Source of the DNA: Weeksellaceae bacterium TAE3-ERU29 | GTDB lineage: Bacteria > Bacteroidota > Bacteroidia > Flavobacteriales > Weeksellaceae | Length of the DNA stretch: 64,000 nt | Assembly: GCA_019218445.1 (NCBI GenBank) | Contig: JAHUUM010000001.1 | Span: 1 to 64,000, forward strand | Reading direction: 5' to 3' | Shown: piece by piece, positions 37,443 to 46,812 of the stretch | Position numbering within the stretch: the stretch's first letter is position 1 | Layout of the letters: every line of letters begins with the position of its first letter | Position numbers and translations under genes: made by a program | Notes under the pieces: model-generated | The model's database searches: none | The model's input: only the letters and a program-made list of their open reading frames with translations | What the model was told of the DNA's origin: nothing

Positions 37443-38660
37443 TTAACTTAACATATTCTTAGCTAATTCTATACCATTTAATAATTTCTCCACATCTTCC
37501 TGTGTGTTGTACACTGCAAAACTGGCTCTTACCGTTCCCGTAATTCCGAATTTATTCATTAAAGGCTGACAGCAATGGTGTCCCGTTCTTACGGCTATTC
37601 CCATTTTATCCAAAATCATTCCGACATCTGATGCGTGAACTCCGGGTAAATCTAACAAAAATGAAACTGCTCCCGAACGATTAATATCTTCGCCAAAAAC
37701 TCTAATTCCTTTTATGGATTTTAAACCTTTTAGTGTTGCAGAAATTAATTCTTTTTCATGTTTTGAAATTACATCATACCCAATTTCCTGAATGAATTTT
37801 ACAGCTTCAGAAATTACAATATTCCCACAAATATTTGGCGTTCCTGCTTCGTATTTAAAAGGTAAACCTGCATAAGTAGAACATTCCATTGTTACTGATT
37901 CTATCATTTCCCCACCACCTCTGTATGGAGATAATTCCGATAAAATTTCTTTTTTTCCATATAAAATTCCTGTTCCTGTAGGTGCATACATTTTGTGTCC
38001 CGAAAACACATAGAAATCAGCATCTAATGCTTGAACATCTACTTTTAAATGCGGAACAGATTGAGCTCCGTCCACCAAAACCCACGCTCCTACATTATGA
38101 GCTTTTTCAATGATTTCTTTTACGGGATTGATTGTCCCCAAAGCGTTAGATACATGATTACACGCTACAATTTTAGTTTTAGGACTTAATAATTCACCTA
38201 ATTTCTGAATGTCTAAATTCCCCGACTCCAATAACGGAATATATTTCAATTTCGCACCTGTCCATTGGCTTAACATTTGCCACGGAACTATGTTTGAATG
38301 GTGGTCTATCTCAGTAATAATGATTTCATCATCTTTGGATAAATGATTTTTTAAAGCATACGCAATTAAATTGATTCCGTCTGTTGTTCCCGAAGTAAAA
38401 TTAATCTCCGAAACATCTTTTGCATTTATAAATTCCTTTATTATCGCTCGGCTGTCCTCCATTGCAATCGTAGCCTCTTGGCTCAGCGTATGAATTCCAC
38501 GATGAACATTTGCGTTTATTGTTGAATAATAATCTGTAATTGCATCTAAAACTCTCTTTGGTTTCTGAACAGTTGCTCCGTTATCTAAATAAACCAGTTC
38601 TTTACCGTTTATTTTACGTTTTAATATAGGAAATTGCTCTTTTATAGCAGTTATATTCAT
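37443..38660 (-). CDS. sufS: Cysteine desulfurase SufS
   Basis: 405 residues, pyridoxal-phosphate enzyme that takes sulfur from cysteine for Fe-S cluster assembly. Seen are YLDNGATVQKP near residue 25, HRGIHTLSQ near residue 53, EIDHHSNIVPW near residue 120, VDGAQSVPHL near residue 197, the pyridoxal-binding lysine in FSGHKMYAPTG near residue 223, and the sulfur-carrying cysteine in RTGHHCCQPLM near residue 361. It is separated from sufD by a terminator-like hairpin, so it may have its own promoter. Confidence 0.95.
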   Translation of the reverse strand: MNITAIKEQFPILKRKINGKELVYLDNGATVQKPKRVLDAITDYYSTINANVHRGIHTLSQEATIAMEDSRAIIKEFINAKDVSEINFTSGTTDGINLIAYALKNHLSKDDEIIITEIDHHSNIVPWQMLSQWTGAKLKYIPLLESGNLDIQKLGELLSPKTKIVACNHVSNALGTINPVKEIIEKAHNVGAWVLVDGAQSVPHLKVDVQALDADFYVFSGHKMYAPTGTGILYGKKEILSELSPYRGGGEMIESVTMECSTYAGLPFKYEAGTPNICGNIVISEAVKFIQEIGYDVISKHEKELISATLKGLKSIKGIRVFGEDINRSGAVSFLLDLPGVHASDVGMILDKMGIAVRTGHHCCQPLMNKFGITGTVRASFAVYNTQEDVEKLLNGIELAKNMLS

Positions 38661-38724
38661 TTTTATTTATTTGATAATTGTGAATGACAATAAGCCAAAA
38701 TTAACCATTTTATATGATAATAAA

Positions 38725-38755
38725 AAAACCGAACAAATTATTAATGTTCGGTTTT
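38725..38755 (-). terminator. Hairpin between sufD and sufS
   Basis: AAAACCGAAC and GTTCGGTTTT form a 10-bp stem with an AT-rich loop. T runs on both strands make it usable after sufD. Confidence 0.7.
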
Positions 38756-38777
38756 CTTTTCTCTTGTTTTCTATTTA

Positions 38778-40061
38778 TTAAAAAGTAATATCTACTTTTA
38801 GTTTTTTTGCTAAAAGTTTTGTCCAATATTCTTTTAATTCTTCTATTTTGATAGACGATAAAACATCTGCCGAGAAAGCGTATAATAAAAATGCTTTTGC
38901 TTCTTTAGTCGGGATTCCCCTTTGTTGCATGTAAAACAATGCACTTTTATCTAACTGACCAACGGTACAACCATGAGAACATTTTACATCATCTGCAAAA
39001 ATCTCTAATTGTGGTTTTGTATTTATACTTGCATCTTTGGTTAATAAAATATTATTGTTTTGCTGAAAAGCATCAATTTTTTGAGCAACATCATCAACAA
39101 TAATTTTCCCGTTAAATACCCCCTTAGATTTATCTCCTAAGATTGTTCTGTAAAGCTCGTGGCTCTCACAATTTGGTGCAGTATGCTCTACCAAAGTATG
39201 GTGGTCTATTAACTGTTCAGCTTCGCCTACAGTTACAGCCTGCATTAAAGAATTGCAATTCTCTCCTAATTGTTTAAAATTAAGCCCGTTTCTAACGATG
39301 TTTCCACCAAAAGATAAAGTATCCACACTTACTGATGTATCTCTCTGCTGATGTGCATACACTTGGTCTATCAAAGATGATTTATGATGATCATTTTGAA
39401 TTTTATATAAATCAATTTTTGCATTCTCTCCTGCTGAAACTTCTGTAATTGCATTGGTAAAATGGCTCTCTTCAGTTAAACTAACATGAGTTTCTATAAT
39501 ACTTAACTCCGAATTTTTCCCGGTAACAATTAAATTTCTGGGCTGAATAAAACTTGCGGTCTCTTCAGTTAATATAAAAAGAATTTCAATTGGCTTTTCT
39601 ACAATTTGGTTGTGCTTTACATGAATGTAATAACCATTTGTTATTAATGCTGTATTTAAAGACTCTAATGAGTTTTCGTGTTTTACAATTGTATTGAAGT
39701 ATTTATTAAACACTTCATTTTCTTTTGCTTCATTTGTAGGTAAGAATTCTATTTCTTCTCCTACATTAGATAAATCTTCAGCAAAAAAACCATTGATAAA
39801 AATAATTCTATAGCTATCTAAATTAGGAACAAAATAAGGCTCAACATCTGCTTTAGAAAGCTTTTTATCTGTTAAATCTAAATTATAATCTAATTTAATA
39901 ATTGGTTTTATATTGGTAAATCGCCATTCCTCATCTGTTAAGACAGGAAATCCTTCTTCTTCAAATTGCTTAAAGGCTTGTTTTTTATATGGTTCTAAAT
40001 TAGAATTCTCTTTAGATAGAGATTCAAATTTAGAAACTAATTTTTCTAAAAATATCGACAT
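38778..40061 (-). CDS. sufD: Fe-S cluster assembly protein SufD
   Basis: 427 residues from the ATG at 40061, 14 nt after the sufC stop. A TTG farther upstream at 40097 would overlap sufC. The C-terminal beta-helix domain shows HHTLVEHTAPNCESHELYR near residue 280, DDVKCSHGCTVGQLD near residue 355 and ARQRGI-like QQRGIPTKEAKAFLL near residue 378. SufD is part of the SufBCD scaffold, forming a complex with SufC. It is downstream of sufC; sufB is not found in this window. Confidence 0.92.
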   Translation of the reverse strand: MSIFLEKLVSKFESLSKENSNLEPYKKQAFKQFEEEGFPVLTDEEWRFTNIKPIIKLDYNLDLTDKKLSKADVEPYFVPNLDSYRIIFINGFFAEDLSNVGEEIEFLPTNEAKENEVFNKYFNTIVKHENSLESLNTALITNGYYIHVKHNQIVEKPIEILFILTEETASFIQPRNLIVTGKNSELSIIETHVSLTEESHFTNAITEVSAGENAKIDLYKIQNDHHKSSLIDQVYAHQQRDTSVSVDTLSFGGNIVRNGLNFKQLGENCNSLMQAVTVGEAEQLIDHHTLVEHTAPNCESHELYRTILGDKSKGVFNGKIIVDDVAQKIDAFQQNNNILLTKDASINTKPQLEIFADDVKCSHGCTVGQLDKSALFYMQQRGIPTKEAKAFLLYAFSADVLSSIKIEELKEYWTKLLAKKLKVDITF

Positions 40062-40075
40062 AGTTTTCTTTCTGC

Positions 40076-40828
40076 TTATGCTTGTTCTTTTACCCAATCG
40101 TAACCTTTAGCTTCTAATTCTAAAGCTAAATTCTTATCCCCTGATTTTATGATTTTCCCATCTGCTAATACGTGTACAAAATCAGGTACAATGTAGTCTA
40201 ACAATCTCTGGTAATGCGTAATAATAAGTACTCCGTTATCTTTACTTTTAAATTTATTTACTCCGTCTGCTACCACTCTTAAAGCATCTATATCTAAACC
40301 TGAATCGGTTTCGTCTAAGATTGCTAATTTTGGGTTTAACATCATCATTTGGAAAATTTCATTTCTCTTTTTCTCTCCACCCGAAAATCCTTCGTTTAAA
40401 GAACGAGAAAGAAATGATTTGTCTATATTTAATAATTCTGCTTTTTTACGAATATCTTTTAGCATTTCACCAGCCGGCATTTCGTCTAAACCTTGAGCTT
40501 TACGAGTTTCGTTAATTGCAGTTTTTATAAAGTTTGTAACAGAAACTCCCGGAATAGCCACAGGATACTGAAACGACATGAAAATTCCTTTGTGAGCTCT
40601 CTCTGCCGGATCTAACTCTAATAAACTTTCTCCGTCCAACAAAACATCTCCATCTGTTACTTCATATTCTTCTTTTCCTGCAATAACGGAGGACAAAGTA
40701 CTTTTCCCTGCTCCGTTTGGTCCCATGATTGCGTGAACCTCTCCCGGATTAATCTCTAAATTAATTCCTTTTAATATCTCTATACCTCCATCTTCTAAAG
40801 AGGCGTGCAAATTATTTATTTTCAGCAT
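40076..40828 (-). CDS. sufC: Fe-S cluster assembly ATPase SufC
   Basis: 250 residues from the ATG at 40828. An ABC-type ATPase with Walker A GPNGAGKST near residue 35, the signature SGGEKKRNE near residue 146, Walker B LAILDETDSGLD near residue 165 and the switch histidine in VLIITHYQRLLDY near residue 196. It drives the SufBCD scaffold. A -7 promoter box precedes it, separate from the large surface protein gene upstream. Confidence 0.96.
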   Translation of the reverse strand: MLKINNLHASLEDGGIEILKGINLEINPGEVHAIMGPNGAGKSTLSSVIAGKEEYEVTDGDVLLDGESLLELDPAERAHKGIFMSFQYPVAIPGVSVTNFIKTAINETRKAQGLDEMPAGEMLKDIRKKAELLNIDKSFLSRSLNEGFSGGEKKRNEIFQMMMLNPKLAILDETDSGLDIDALRVVADGVNKFKSKDNGVLIITHYQRLLDYIVPDFVHVLADGKIIKSGDKNLALELEAKGYDWVKEQA

Positions 40829-40846
40829 AATTTTATATTGTGTTTG

Positions 40847-40854
40847 CAAAAATA
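40847..40854 (-). promoter_or_regulatory. -7 box for sufC-sufD
   Basis: On the minus strand TATTTTTG matches TAnnTTTG exactly, 18 nt before the sufC ATG. Confidence 0.4.
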
Positions 40855-40951
40855 ATTATTTTTATCTTGAATAAAGCATTATTACAGATAAAGAATATTT
40901 ATATGCTTATAGTTTTTGTATTTATTTACTTTTTTTTTAATGAAAACCCTT

Positions 40952-43549
40952 TCAGTTACTTATACTTACCCATTTAATTTCCCCAACAGAACTTGGTTTA
41001 TTATTCTTTACTTTTATAGATTCAAAAAAAGCATCTTCTTCTATATCATAAGTGATTATTCCTATATCATTAGGTGAATGTTCTGATATAAACCTTTTCA
41101 CTTTTGTAAAGAAAAAATCGTCATTTTCATTATTTTTTGTTTTGAATAAAAACTTAACATTGGCTAAAGGAGAAACAGCATTATCATCCAAACTATTAAA
41201 CCCTTTCAAATCTTTATTTTTAGCCATAAATAAATTCCCGATAGTTAAAACTACTCCATTAAAATTAAATTTATTATTTAGAGTATTTACATATTTAAAC
41301 TCTCCTTCTTCTTGAGGGGTTTCAGGGTTTGTATTATTTATTTTAAAATCCTCTTCTAACCATTCAAATGCCTTATTTTTCAATACTCCTGCTAAACGTG
41401 ATCTGTTGTTTCCTGTATTAGTTCTTTCTAAGTAAATAGTCCCAACCTCTCCACAATATTGTGTTGGAGCAATCAAATTATTAATATCAATAATTTGATC
41501 ATTATGACAATAGCGTAAATGTTCTCCTATTGATTGAAGACTATATAGATTATTTAAAGAATTTCTCCATCCTAATAAGGTACGCCCCACTTTATTAGCA
41601 GACATATTACTGTTTTTAAACATGTTATTAATATTGGAGACATTCGACATATCCCAACTTTCTAAATTTTGATTAAAAGAATGAGCATTCTCAAACATAC
41701 CCTCCATTGTAATAATATTACTGACATTCCAATCAGATAAATCTTGATTAATACTGTAGGCATCTTTAAACATATTTTCTAAAGAAGTGACCTGCGATAA
41801 ATTAGGAGAATCAGTTGCTGAAATCATTAGGTTTTTACAACCATAATACGCATTCTCTTGACTTTTCCATTTAATTCCTCCCCACTGTTCAACTGTTAAT
41901 ATTTTATCTTTATCTCCGGAATTATTAAAATAAATACGTGGAAATTTACCGTTAATAATTACTCTATAACGTCCTGCTTCGGGGAAAACAATAGGAGTAT
42001 CTCCTGTAGACATAATTTCTCCTTTATTTAACGGATTATCTACTCCTTCCCATTGAACAGTATAATTATAGTTCTCATTAGGATAAGTTGGAATTGTTAT
42101 TTTTTCATCAGTTTCATCCACTTTCCAAGTGGTAATAAAAGCTACAGAAGATGGTGACCTTTCTTTAACATAATAAGTTACTGGATTTGACATTTTTTGG
42201 AAAACATTTGAAGTTGCATATACAAGATATTTGCCCGGAGAAGATACTTTCGCTTTATATATTGCAGGTGGAGAATAAGAAATTTGTTGACGTTGATAAT
42301 TCAAATAATAATGAATATATTTTATATCCGGAGAAGGTTTAACAGAAAAAGTAACAGTATCTCCTACATGAAAAATTTGATTATTTTTAGGAGATATAAT
42401 TTTTAAATCATCAGAAAAAATAACTGTATTAGAATTTGTAGTAAAACCGGGTTCTTTTCCTTTAGTTATCTTCTCTTTTGCAGAAAGAATAGCGGACTCG
42501 ACTCCAAGAGGTAGGGAACTTAATGAAAAAGGACGTTTCTCTTCATTATAAAACCAAACATACTCATCAGAAGAAAGAAGCTCCTGGTATATATGGTGTT
42601 CTAATCTTTGTTGATTCTCTTTTTCCTCAATAGGTTTATAATATTTATAAAATAAACCATGCCCTACTTGCATATTTTTTTTTGACTTATTTATTAAATC
42701 AGATGCAATAAAAGGGTTTTCAGAAACTTTATTATAAAATACAGGAGGATATTGCCAATTTATAGTATACTTTAAATAATAACCTATTTCGTTTCCATCA
42801 ATAATTTTAGTATTTCCTACAGCACCTTCAAGCATTCCATCACAAAATGACTTAAGAAGACAATAAGATGAGTTTTCTATATTATCTAACTCTTTAGCTT
42901 CCCACATAGTAAAAATCCATCCCCCTGCACATAAGACTTTTATATCAGGAGAATACATTTGTAATGCCTCTATAAATTGTTTTCCCCGTTCTCTAACTTT
43001 ATTTTGAACTTCTTCAAGATTATATAAAGGATAAAGAGTTCTATTATATTCCCATATAGAAGATTTATAATGCTCTGTATCTAAAAAGATTCCTTTTATT
43101 TTTGCAGAAGTAGTTGCTTTTGATATTAACTTTAAATTGGAAAGTACCATCTCCCACTCGCTATCATCAAACCATTCTGCACGATTAGGACCTACCACCC
43201 AAAATCGAAGAAAATTATCTGTAAGATTACTACTCCATTCAATGTTACTTAATTTATCCAATTCCATATAGTCCTCTGTTACTCGATAAGGATAGAATAT
43301 AGACTGAGGGAAATTGATATCATATTCAGGCCATTTAGATTTAAATACAATCCCATCAAACGGACGCTGAGATAACAAACCTATATTATCTTTCACTTCT
43401 TGGACTGAAAGTATTGACGTTCCAAATTCAATAATTTTTTTATTTGGACTATATCTTGAAGGCAATGGCTCTAACACATCAAGTTGCCCAAAAATTAATT
43501 TTGATAATATTATAAATATAATTACTAACCATTTTTGAAAAACTTTCAT
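40952..43549 (-). CDS. Large BspA-like (DUF285) surface protein with unknown N-terminal domain
   Basis: 865 residues with a signal peptide ending at IFGQ. Residues of about 20-340 look like a TIM-barrel glycoside-hydrolase-like or polysaccharide-binding domain (DGIVFKSKWPEYDINF near residue 66, IKGIFLDTEHYKSSIWEY near residue 150, VLCAGGWIFTMWEAK near residue 205). Beta-sandwich segments follow at about 370-560. DUF285/BspA repeats lie at about residues 575-680 (FKDAYSINQDLSDWNVSNI, FENAHSFNQNLESWDMSNV). No type IX tail is seen. DUF285 repeats are found on adhesins; function here is not known. Confidence 0.75.
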   Translation of the reverse strand: MKVFQKWLVIIFIILSKLIFGQLDVLEPLPSRYSPNKKIIEFGTSILSVQEVKDNIGLLSQRPFDGIVFKSKWPEYDINFPQSIFYPYRVTEDYMELDKLSNIEWSSNLTDNFLRFWVVGPNRAEWFDDSEWEMVLSNLKLISKATTSAKIKGIFLDTEHYKSSIWEYNRTLYPLYNLEEVQNKVRERGKQFIEALQMYSPDIKVLCAGGWIFTMWEAKELDNIENSSYCLLKSFCDGMLEGAVGNTKIIDGNEIGYYLKYTINWQYPPVFYNKVSENPFIASDLINKSKKNMQVGHGLFYKYYKPIEEKENQQRLEHHIYQELLSSDEYVWFYNEEKRPFSLSSLPLGVESAILSAKEKITKGKEPGFTTNSNTVIFSDDLKIISPKNNQIFHVGDTVTFSVKPSPDIKYIHYYLNYQRQQISYSPPAIYKAKVSSPGKYLVYATSNVFQKMSNPVTYYVKERSPSSVAFITTWKVDETDEKITIPTYPNENYNYTVQWEGVDNPLNKGEIMSTGDTPIVFPEAGRYRVIINGKFPRIYFNNSGDKDKILTVEQWGGIKWKSQENAYYGCKNLMISATDSPNLSQVTSLENMFKDAYSINQDLSDWNVSNIITMEGMFENAHSFNQNLESWDMSNVSNINNMFKNSNMSANKVGRTLLGWRNSLNNLYSLQSIGEHLRYCHNDQIIDINNLIAPTQYCGEVGTIYLERTNTGNNRSRLAGVLKNKAFEWLEEDFKINNTNPETPQEEGEFKYVNTLNNKFNFNGVVLTIGNLFMAKNKDLKGFNSLDDNAVSPLANVKFLFKTKNNENDDFFFTKVKRFISEHSPNDIGIITYDIEEDAFFESIKVKNNKPSSVGEIKWVSISN

Positions 43550-43625
43550 ATTTTATAAACTAATATTAAATACAAAAATACAATAAAGTTATCAAAAACA
43601 ACTAATATTAATATATTTTAAATCA

Positions 43626-43853
43626 CTACTTTTTATACTGTTTTTTAAGTGTATAAATAATTTCCTCGAGCCCGTTTGTTTTAATTTCGTGAACAGTAGA
43701 AAGCAACATTCCCAACTTACCATTCGGGAAGCCTTTTGATTTTAGCCACTCCAAATAATGAACAGGAATATCTGCCACCAAAGTACCTTTGTATTTCCCG
43801 AAAGGCATAGGTGTGCGGACAATGTCTATTAAAATTTCTTTATTCAAACTCAA
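43626..43853 (-). CDS. DUF3820 family small protein
   Basis: 75 residues containing TPMPFGKYKGTLVADIPVHYLEW and GFPNGKLGMLL, the DUF3820 core. The start appears to be TTG, at 43853 or 43847; there is no ATG before the conserved motif, so a non-ATG start is inferred from the homologous length. It overlaps the preceding lipoprotein-sorting-like gene by 14 nt. Its role is not known. Confidence 0.8.
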   Translation of the reverse strand: MSLNKEILIDIVRTPMPFGKYKGTLVADIPVHYLEWLKSKGFPNGKLGMLLSTVHEIKTNGLEEIIYTLKKQYKK

Positions 43854-44502
43854 ATCTTCTTGGATTTATGGCTTTATTTGGTTCTATTTTATTAAAAATA
43901 ATGGTATAATCCTTTCCGCCGGTTGGTTGGTTCTCCATTTTTGTTGCAAAAACTAATCCTTTAAAAATCTTGAAATCAGAGTATTTCACAGTTTCTAAAT
44001 TATTTTTATTTTGAATTAAATAATAGTTTTTCACATTAAACCAATAATCTTCTTGTTCTGTATTCTTGATCAATTTTATATGATAAGTCTGCGTTCCATC
44101 AAGATTTTCTTTCCCGATATATTCAACTTTAAATCCTTTTTTATCATAGTTTAAAATATCGGTTTCAAACGCATCAGGCTTATAATTAGGTAATTTTTTG
44201 TTTTTACCATTTACCTCATTAAAAGTATAAGCACTTTCTCCATCATAACCCTCGCTCAATTTTTCTTTTCCGTTTTCTATAAAAGAAACATTTTTATAAT
44301 AAGGTCTACGATGTTCTATTTTTAGTTTTACTGAACTTCCTAAATCAAAATAAACTTCTCCTTCAATATAAATTGAATTAAGGTTATTCCAATTTTTATA
44401 TCCACCTGTTTGTTCAAAATGTTTATTTATTATTTCCTCGGCAGTTTGAGCTTGCAAACTTATTATTGAAAGAAAAATAAATAATATTGTCTTTTTAATC
44501 AT
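43840..44502 (-). CDS. LolA-like outer membrane lipoprotein-sorting protein
   Basis: 220 residues with a signal peptide (FIFLSIISLQAQ). The mature part is an open barrel-like beta fold (INSIYIEGEV-like LNSIYIEGEVYFDLGSSVKLKI near residue 42, YDGESAYTFNEVNG near residue 87, YWFNVKNYYLIQNKNNLE near residue 150). It resembles LolA/LolB-like domains common in Bacteroidota. It overlaps kdsB by 8 nt, so they form one transcript with the DUF3820 gene. Confidence 0.65.
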   Translation of the reverse strand: MIKKTILFIFLSIISLQAQTAEEIINKHFEQTGGYKNWNNLNSIYIEGEVYFDLGSSVKLKIEHRRPYYKNVSFIENGKEKLSEGYDGESAYTFNEVNGKNKKLPNYKPDAFETDILNYDKKGFKVEYIGKENLDGTQTYHIKLIKNTEQEDYWFNVKNYYLIQNKNNLETVKYSDFKIFKGLVFATKMENQPTGGKDYTIIFNKIEPNKAINPRRFEFE

Positions 44503-45238
44503 GTTTAATTGTCTTTAAATATTCTTTTGCTTTTTCTAAATCTTCAGGCGTATCTATCCCAATTGTAGGATTTTTAGATATTGCCAATCTTATTTTATAT
44601 CCATTTTCTAAATAACGTAATTGTTCTAATTTTTCGGTAGATTCCAAAAAACCTCTTTTTAATCCTGAAAACGATAATAAAGCCTCTCGCCTGAAAGCAT
44701 AAATCCCAATATGTTTATAATATTTTGTATTCGGCTGAATTTCTCTATCAAAAGGAATTACCGAGCGAGAGAAATATAAAGCATTTCCGGTATGGTCTGT
44801 CACTACTTTTACATTATTCGGGTTTTCTATATCTTCTTTCATTTGGATTTCTTCCATTAAACTTGCCAAATCTACTTCTTTAGTTCTATCGTTCTTAAAA
44901 ATATTAATCAGCGACTCTAAATCTTCTTTTTTAATAAACGGTTCATCTCCCTGTACATTTACAATAATATCCGCGTTTATATCTTTTGCGACTTCTGCAA
45001 TCCTATCACTTCCCGATTCATGATTTTTCGCAGTTAATTGAGCTTTACCTCCATTATCTTGTATTAAGTCAAATATAGATTTATCATCTGTTGCTACAAT
45101 TACCTCATCAAAAAAATTAGTCTTTAATATATTTTGATAAGTAAATAATATCAGCTCTTTACCTCCAATTTTTTCCATGAGTTTTCCGGGAAATCGTTGT
45201 GAATTAAATCTTGCCGGAATGATAGCTACAACCTTCAT
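44495..45238 (-). CDS. kdsB: 3-deoxy-manno-octulosonate cytidylyltransferase
   Basis: 247 residues. It activates Kdo with CTP for lipopolysaccharide inner core synthesis. Signatures are VVAIIPARFNSQRFPGKLM at the start, TDDKSIFDL near residue 50, SGSDRIAEV near residue 77, VNVQGDEPFI near residue 92, and YKHIGIYAFRRE near residue 168. First gene of a three-gene unit with the LolA-like and DUF3820 genes. Confidence 0.96.
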   Translation of the reverse strand: MKVVAIIPARFNSQRFPGKLMEKIGGKELILFTYQNILKTNFFDEVIVATDDKSIFDLIQDNGGKAQLTAKNHESGSDRIAEVAKDINADIIVNVQGDEPFIKKEDLESLINIFKNDRTKEVDLASLMEEIQMKEDIENPNNVKVVTDHTGNALYFSRSVIPFDREIQPNTKYYKHIGIYAFRREALLSFSGLKRGFLESTEKLEQLRYLENGYKIRLAISKNPTIGIDTPEDLEKAKEYLKTIKHD

Positions 45239-45317
45239 TTTTTTCTCTTTTATCAGGTAAAATTAAACTTTATATTAAGTTTTTGAATAAAATTTTTAAT
45301 TTGTTTTAAAAATAATT

Positions 45318-45325
45318 TATATTTG
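45318..45325 (+). promoter_or_regulatory. -7 box upstream of the 235-residue protein gene
   Basis: TATATTTG matches TAnnTTTG exactly, 17 nt before the ATG. A TTTG at 45300-45303 is 14 nt upstream, a shorter spacer than usual. Confidence 0.4.
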
Positions 45326-45342
45326 AACAAATTTTTTACACA

Positions 45343-46050
45343 ATGAAAAACATTTTTAAAGTCCTTTTAGTAGTATTGGCAATAGTTTTGTCATTCTTTA
45401 TCTACAGATCTATAAGTAGTTATGTTAAGTTTAATAAAGAGAAAATAGATAGATATGCTATCGCTGTAGAACAGTTACAGGATTTAGCATTGGCTGAAAA
45501 GCTGTATAAAACATATACCGGAGAGTATACTGACAATTTAGATTCTTTAAAACATTATATAGAGAATGGGAAAATTTACAGTATTACAAGAAAAGATTCT
45601 TCTGCTTACGTTTTTGACCCTAAAAAGCGTATAGAAGTTATGAAAAACTTTACTATTATTGACACCATAGTATCACCTGTTTCTGTAAAAGATTCAATAT
45701 TTAAAAAAGCTTCCAGTTATGAAAACTTTGGATATGTACCTGTAAATGGTAAAAAATTCCCTATTGAGCTTTACGCTTCTTTTAATGATAGAATTATAGG
45801 GAATGATAGTACTAATATACAAAGAGACCATTTCTTTATGGGAAGTATAAGTAAAAAAGACGTTTTAGACGGAATGGATCCTGAGCTTATTCAAAGAGAA
45901 ATGAAAGATGAGCAATCTCCTATAAAATCAGAAAAAATAAAAGTAGGTAGCGATATCAGACCGTCTCTTGAAGGAAACTGGGCTACAGAAATTGATGTAA
46001 GAATCAAAGAGAAAAAAATTGCAGAAACAAAAGCTAAGCTTAAAAATTAA
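45343..46050 (+). CDS. Membrane-anchored protein of unknown function, pseudopilin-like N-terminus
   Basis: 235 residues. A single N-terminal helix (VLLVVLAIVLSFFIYRSI) is followed by a region AEKLYKTYTGEYTDNLDSLKHYIENGKI near residue 45. Its pattern of Tyr-Thr, small loop and Leu-rich helix resembles pseudopilins, but there is no prepilin cleavage motif. The rest has several beta strands and an acidic and basic tail. It lies 6 nt upstream of the DUF3822 gene, which overlaps rsmD, so all three form one operon. Confidence 0.6.
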   Translation: MKNIFKVLLVVLAIVLSFFIYRSISSYVKFNKEKIDRYAIAVEQLQDLALAEKLYKTYTGEYTDNLDSLKHYIENGKIYSITRKDSSAYVFDPKKRIEVMKNFTIIDTIVSPVSVKDSIFKKASSYENFGYVPVNGKKFPIELYASFNDRIIGNDSTNIQRDHFFMGSISKKDVLDGMDPELIQREMKDEQSPIKSEKIKVGSDIRPSLEGNWATEIDVRIKEKKIAETKAKLKN

Positions 46051-46056
46051 TATTTA

Positions 46057-46812
46057 ATGAATAATAATAATTTATCCATCCTTTTTGAAAAGGGTGGATT
46101 TTCTTTTTCTGTTTTTAAGAATTCCACTGAATTGTCTCACTCTGAATTTATTAATTTTGATATAAATTCAGAAATGAATATAGAGTTGATTTTAGAGAAT
46201 TGTATTAAAGAAAATTTATACTTAAAGCAAGAGTATAACTCTGTAAATATTTGTTTTCTAAACAATCAGTTTAATATTATTCCCAATGAATATTATACAG
46301 CTGAAAACGATAAAGAAATGTGGATTTCTTTTAATACAGAAATCTATGAGAACGACAAAATTATAAAAGAATCTCTTGGCTTGTATGACGCTCAATTTCT
46401 ATACAGCTATCCGCACGAAGTAGAAACTATTTTAGCTAAATATTTCTCTAATTATTCCATACAGAATGCCTCTTTTTTATTTATAGAAAGTATAAAATCA
46501 GAAAATAACGAACCTGAAGTTTTTATAAATCTACACGATAAATCTTTGGAAATCATTTGTCTAAATAATAACAAATTACTATTTTATAATATGTTTGAGG
46601 TAAACTCTAACAACGACATAATTTATTATATATTAAACATTTACAAACAATTAGAGTTAGATACAAATAAAAACATTCTTTATTATTTCGGGAAAGTTCA
46701 AGAAAAAGAAAATCTACTAAAAATGTTATTAAATTTCGTGAGAAATGTAGTTCCGGGAGTGGATAATAAATCTATGTTGAGTAACTTTACACATTATAAA
46801 AATATATCATGA
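46057..46812 (+). CDS. DUF3822 family protein
   Basis: 251 residues beginning NNNLSILFEKGGFSFSVF, a start I recognise from the DUF3822 family of Bacteroidota. Two halves have repeated strand-turn-strand patterns (SVNICFLNNQFNIIP near residue 65, EIICLNNNKLLFYNMF near residue 168) reminiscent of actin-like folds. I cannot confirm the fold. The stop overlaps the rsmD start by 4 nt, so translation is coupled. Function unknown. Confidence 0.75.
   Translation: MNNNNLSILFEKGGFSFSVFKNSTELSHSEFINFDINSEMNIELILENCIKENLYLKQEYNSVNICFLNNQFNIIPNEYYTAENDKEMWISFNTEIYENDKIIKESLGLYDAQFLYSYPHEVETILAKYFSNYSIQNASFLFIESIKSENNEPEVFINLHDKSLEIICLNNNKLLFYNMFEVNSNNDIIYYILNIYKQLELDTNKNILYYFGKVQEKENLLKMLLNFVRNVVPGVDNKSMLSNFTHYKNIS

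Noticed and set aside
38778-40097. Longer SufD starting with TTG at 40097
   Set aside because: It would overlap sufC; the ATG at 40061 gives the normal SufD N-terminus. The same reasoning applied to the TTG extensions of sufC, the LytS kinase, the TPR-like protein and the S41 peptidase.
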